Source: Caballeronia sordidicola
Lineage (GTDB): Bacteria > Pseudomonadota > Gammaproteobacteria > Burkholderiales > Burkholderiaceae
NCBI RefSeq assembly: GCF_000729995.1
Contig: NZ_JNFG01000007.1
Location: 1-64,000 of the forward strand
Direction of reading: 5' to 3'
DNA: 64,000 bases
Of the stretch, positions 63,855-64,000 are shown one piece after another (position 1 is the first letter of the stretch; every line of letters begins with the position of its first letter). A program made the position numbers and the translations under genes. A model generated the notes under the pieces. The model made no database searches and was not told the DNA's origin. It saw only the letters and a list, made by a program, of their open reading frames with translations.

Positions 63855-64000
63855 TTATTGCCCCGATACCCCGAGTTCACTTGCAGCGATCTTCGTCGCG
63901 GACTCTCCCGCCAGCAACGATGCCGCAATATGCTCACGCAAGCATGTGATCCACGTCGCAATTTTCGCGTCCAGATACTCGCGCGACGCATAGAGTGCAT
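63855..64000 (-). CDS. 3' end of a LysR-family regulator gene (partial)
   Basis: The minus-strand frame entering from the window edge reads ALYASREYLDAKIATWITCL and ends ASELGVSGQ at a TAA (63855-63857). The segment YxSREYLDAKIxTWIxxLRE is typical of the C-terminal end of LysR effector domains. The rest lies beyond 64000. It reads towards the glutathione peroxidase gene. Confidence 0.65.
   Translation of the reverse strand, partial: ALYASREYLDAKIATWITCLREHIAASLLAGESATKIAASELGVSGQ

Overview
The window looks like chromosome or chromid sequence of a Burkholderia-type betaproteobacterium (Paraburkholderia/Caballeronia-like). This is inferred from the GC-rich codon use, dense LysR-regulated catabolic operons, many MFS carboxylate transporters, a Burkholderia-type trimeric porin, PHB metabolism and a monomeric NADP isocitrate dehydrogenase. 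No rRNA, tRNA, CRISPR array or intact mobile element was seen.

Layout. (1) 0.2-4.0 kb: a secreted glucoamylase and a secreted PHB depolymerase in tandem. (2) 4.3-8.4 kb: an acyl-CoA operon (ECHDC3-like crotonase, AMP-forming ligase, flavin monooxygenase, small hypothetical). (3) 8.4-9.2 kb: a decayed patch with two gene remnants and a perfect 16-bp inverted repeat. (4) 9.2-11.7 kb: a BON-domain protein and a LysR/extended-SDR divergent pair. (5) 11.7-22.3 kb: a catabolic block with CoA ligase, acyl-CoA dehydrogenase, crotonase, hotdog thioesterase, citrate-synthase-family lyase, ACMSD-like amidohydrolase, flavin reductase-like protein, MFS, RidA and a LacI regulator. Closely related operator-like palindromes lie before the ligase/dehydrogenase operon, in the ridA-lacI gap and before lacI. 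(6) 22.3-33.0 kb: a sugar-acid block with a five-gene operon (MFS, enolase-superfamily dehydratase, MFS, PdxA-like dehydrogenase, lactonase-like amidohydrolase) divergent from a GbpR-type LysR gene, then another MFS and a udh-exuT-like pair.

(7) 33-39.7 kb: GST, intracellular PHB depolymerase, cupin, small acidic protein, SDR and porin. (8) 39.7-46.9 kb: a gene-poor, partly degraded stretch with a methyltransferase, a tiny lipoprotein, a frameshifted LysR pseudogene, an SDR lacking the usual YxxxK register, a SnoaL-like protein, a GlcG/HbpS-like protein and a C-terminally ruined DHA2 efflux gene whose MarR regulator keeps a perfect 28-bp operator palindrome. (9) 47-51 kb: an ECF sigma factor, small membrane protein and ferredoxin operon, then icd. 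(10) 51-54 kb: an orphan ParA-like ATPase and a membrane diguanylate cyclase. (11) 54-63 kb: two related flavoprotein modules, LysR/DsbA-like/FAD monooxygenase/MFS and TetR/VOC/FAD monooxygenase/DUF485/ActP-like symporter, the second with a 35-bp imperfect palindrome at its promoter. (12) 63-64 kb: glutathione peroxidase and the 3' end of a LysR gene leaving the window.

The best candidate for an undescribed system is region 5. Its enzyme order fits activation, alpha,beta-dehydrogenation, hydration and cleavage of a beta-carboxylated acid by a citryl-CoA-lyase-like enzyme, under a local LacI-type regulator. The substrate is not known from the sequence.
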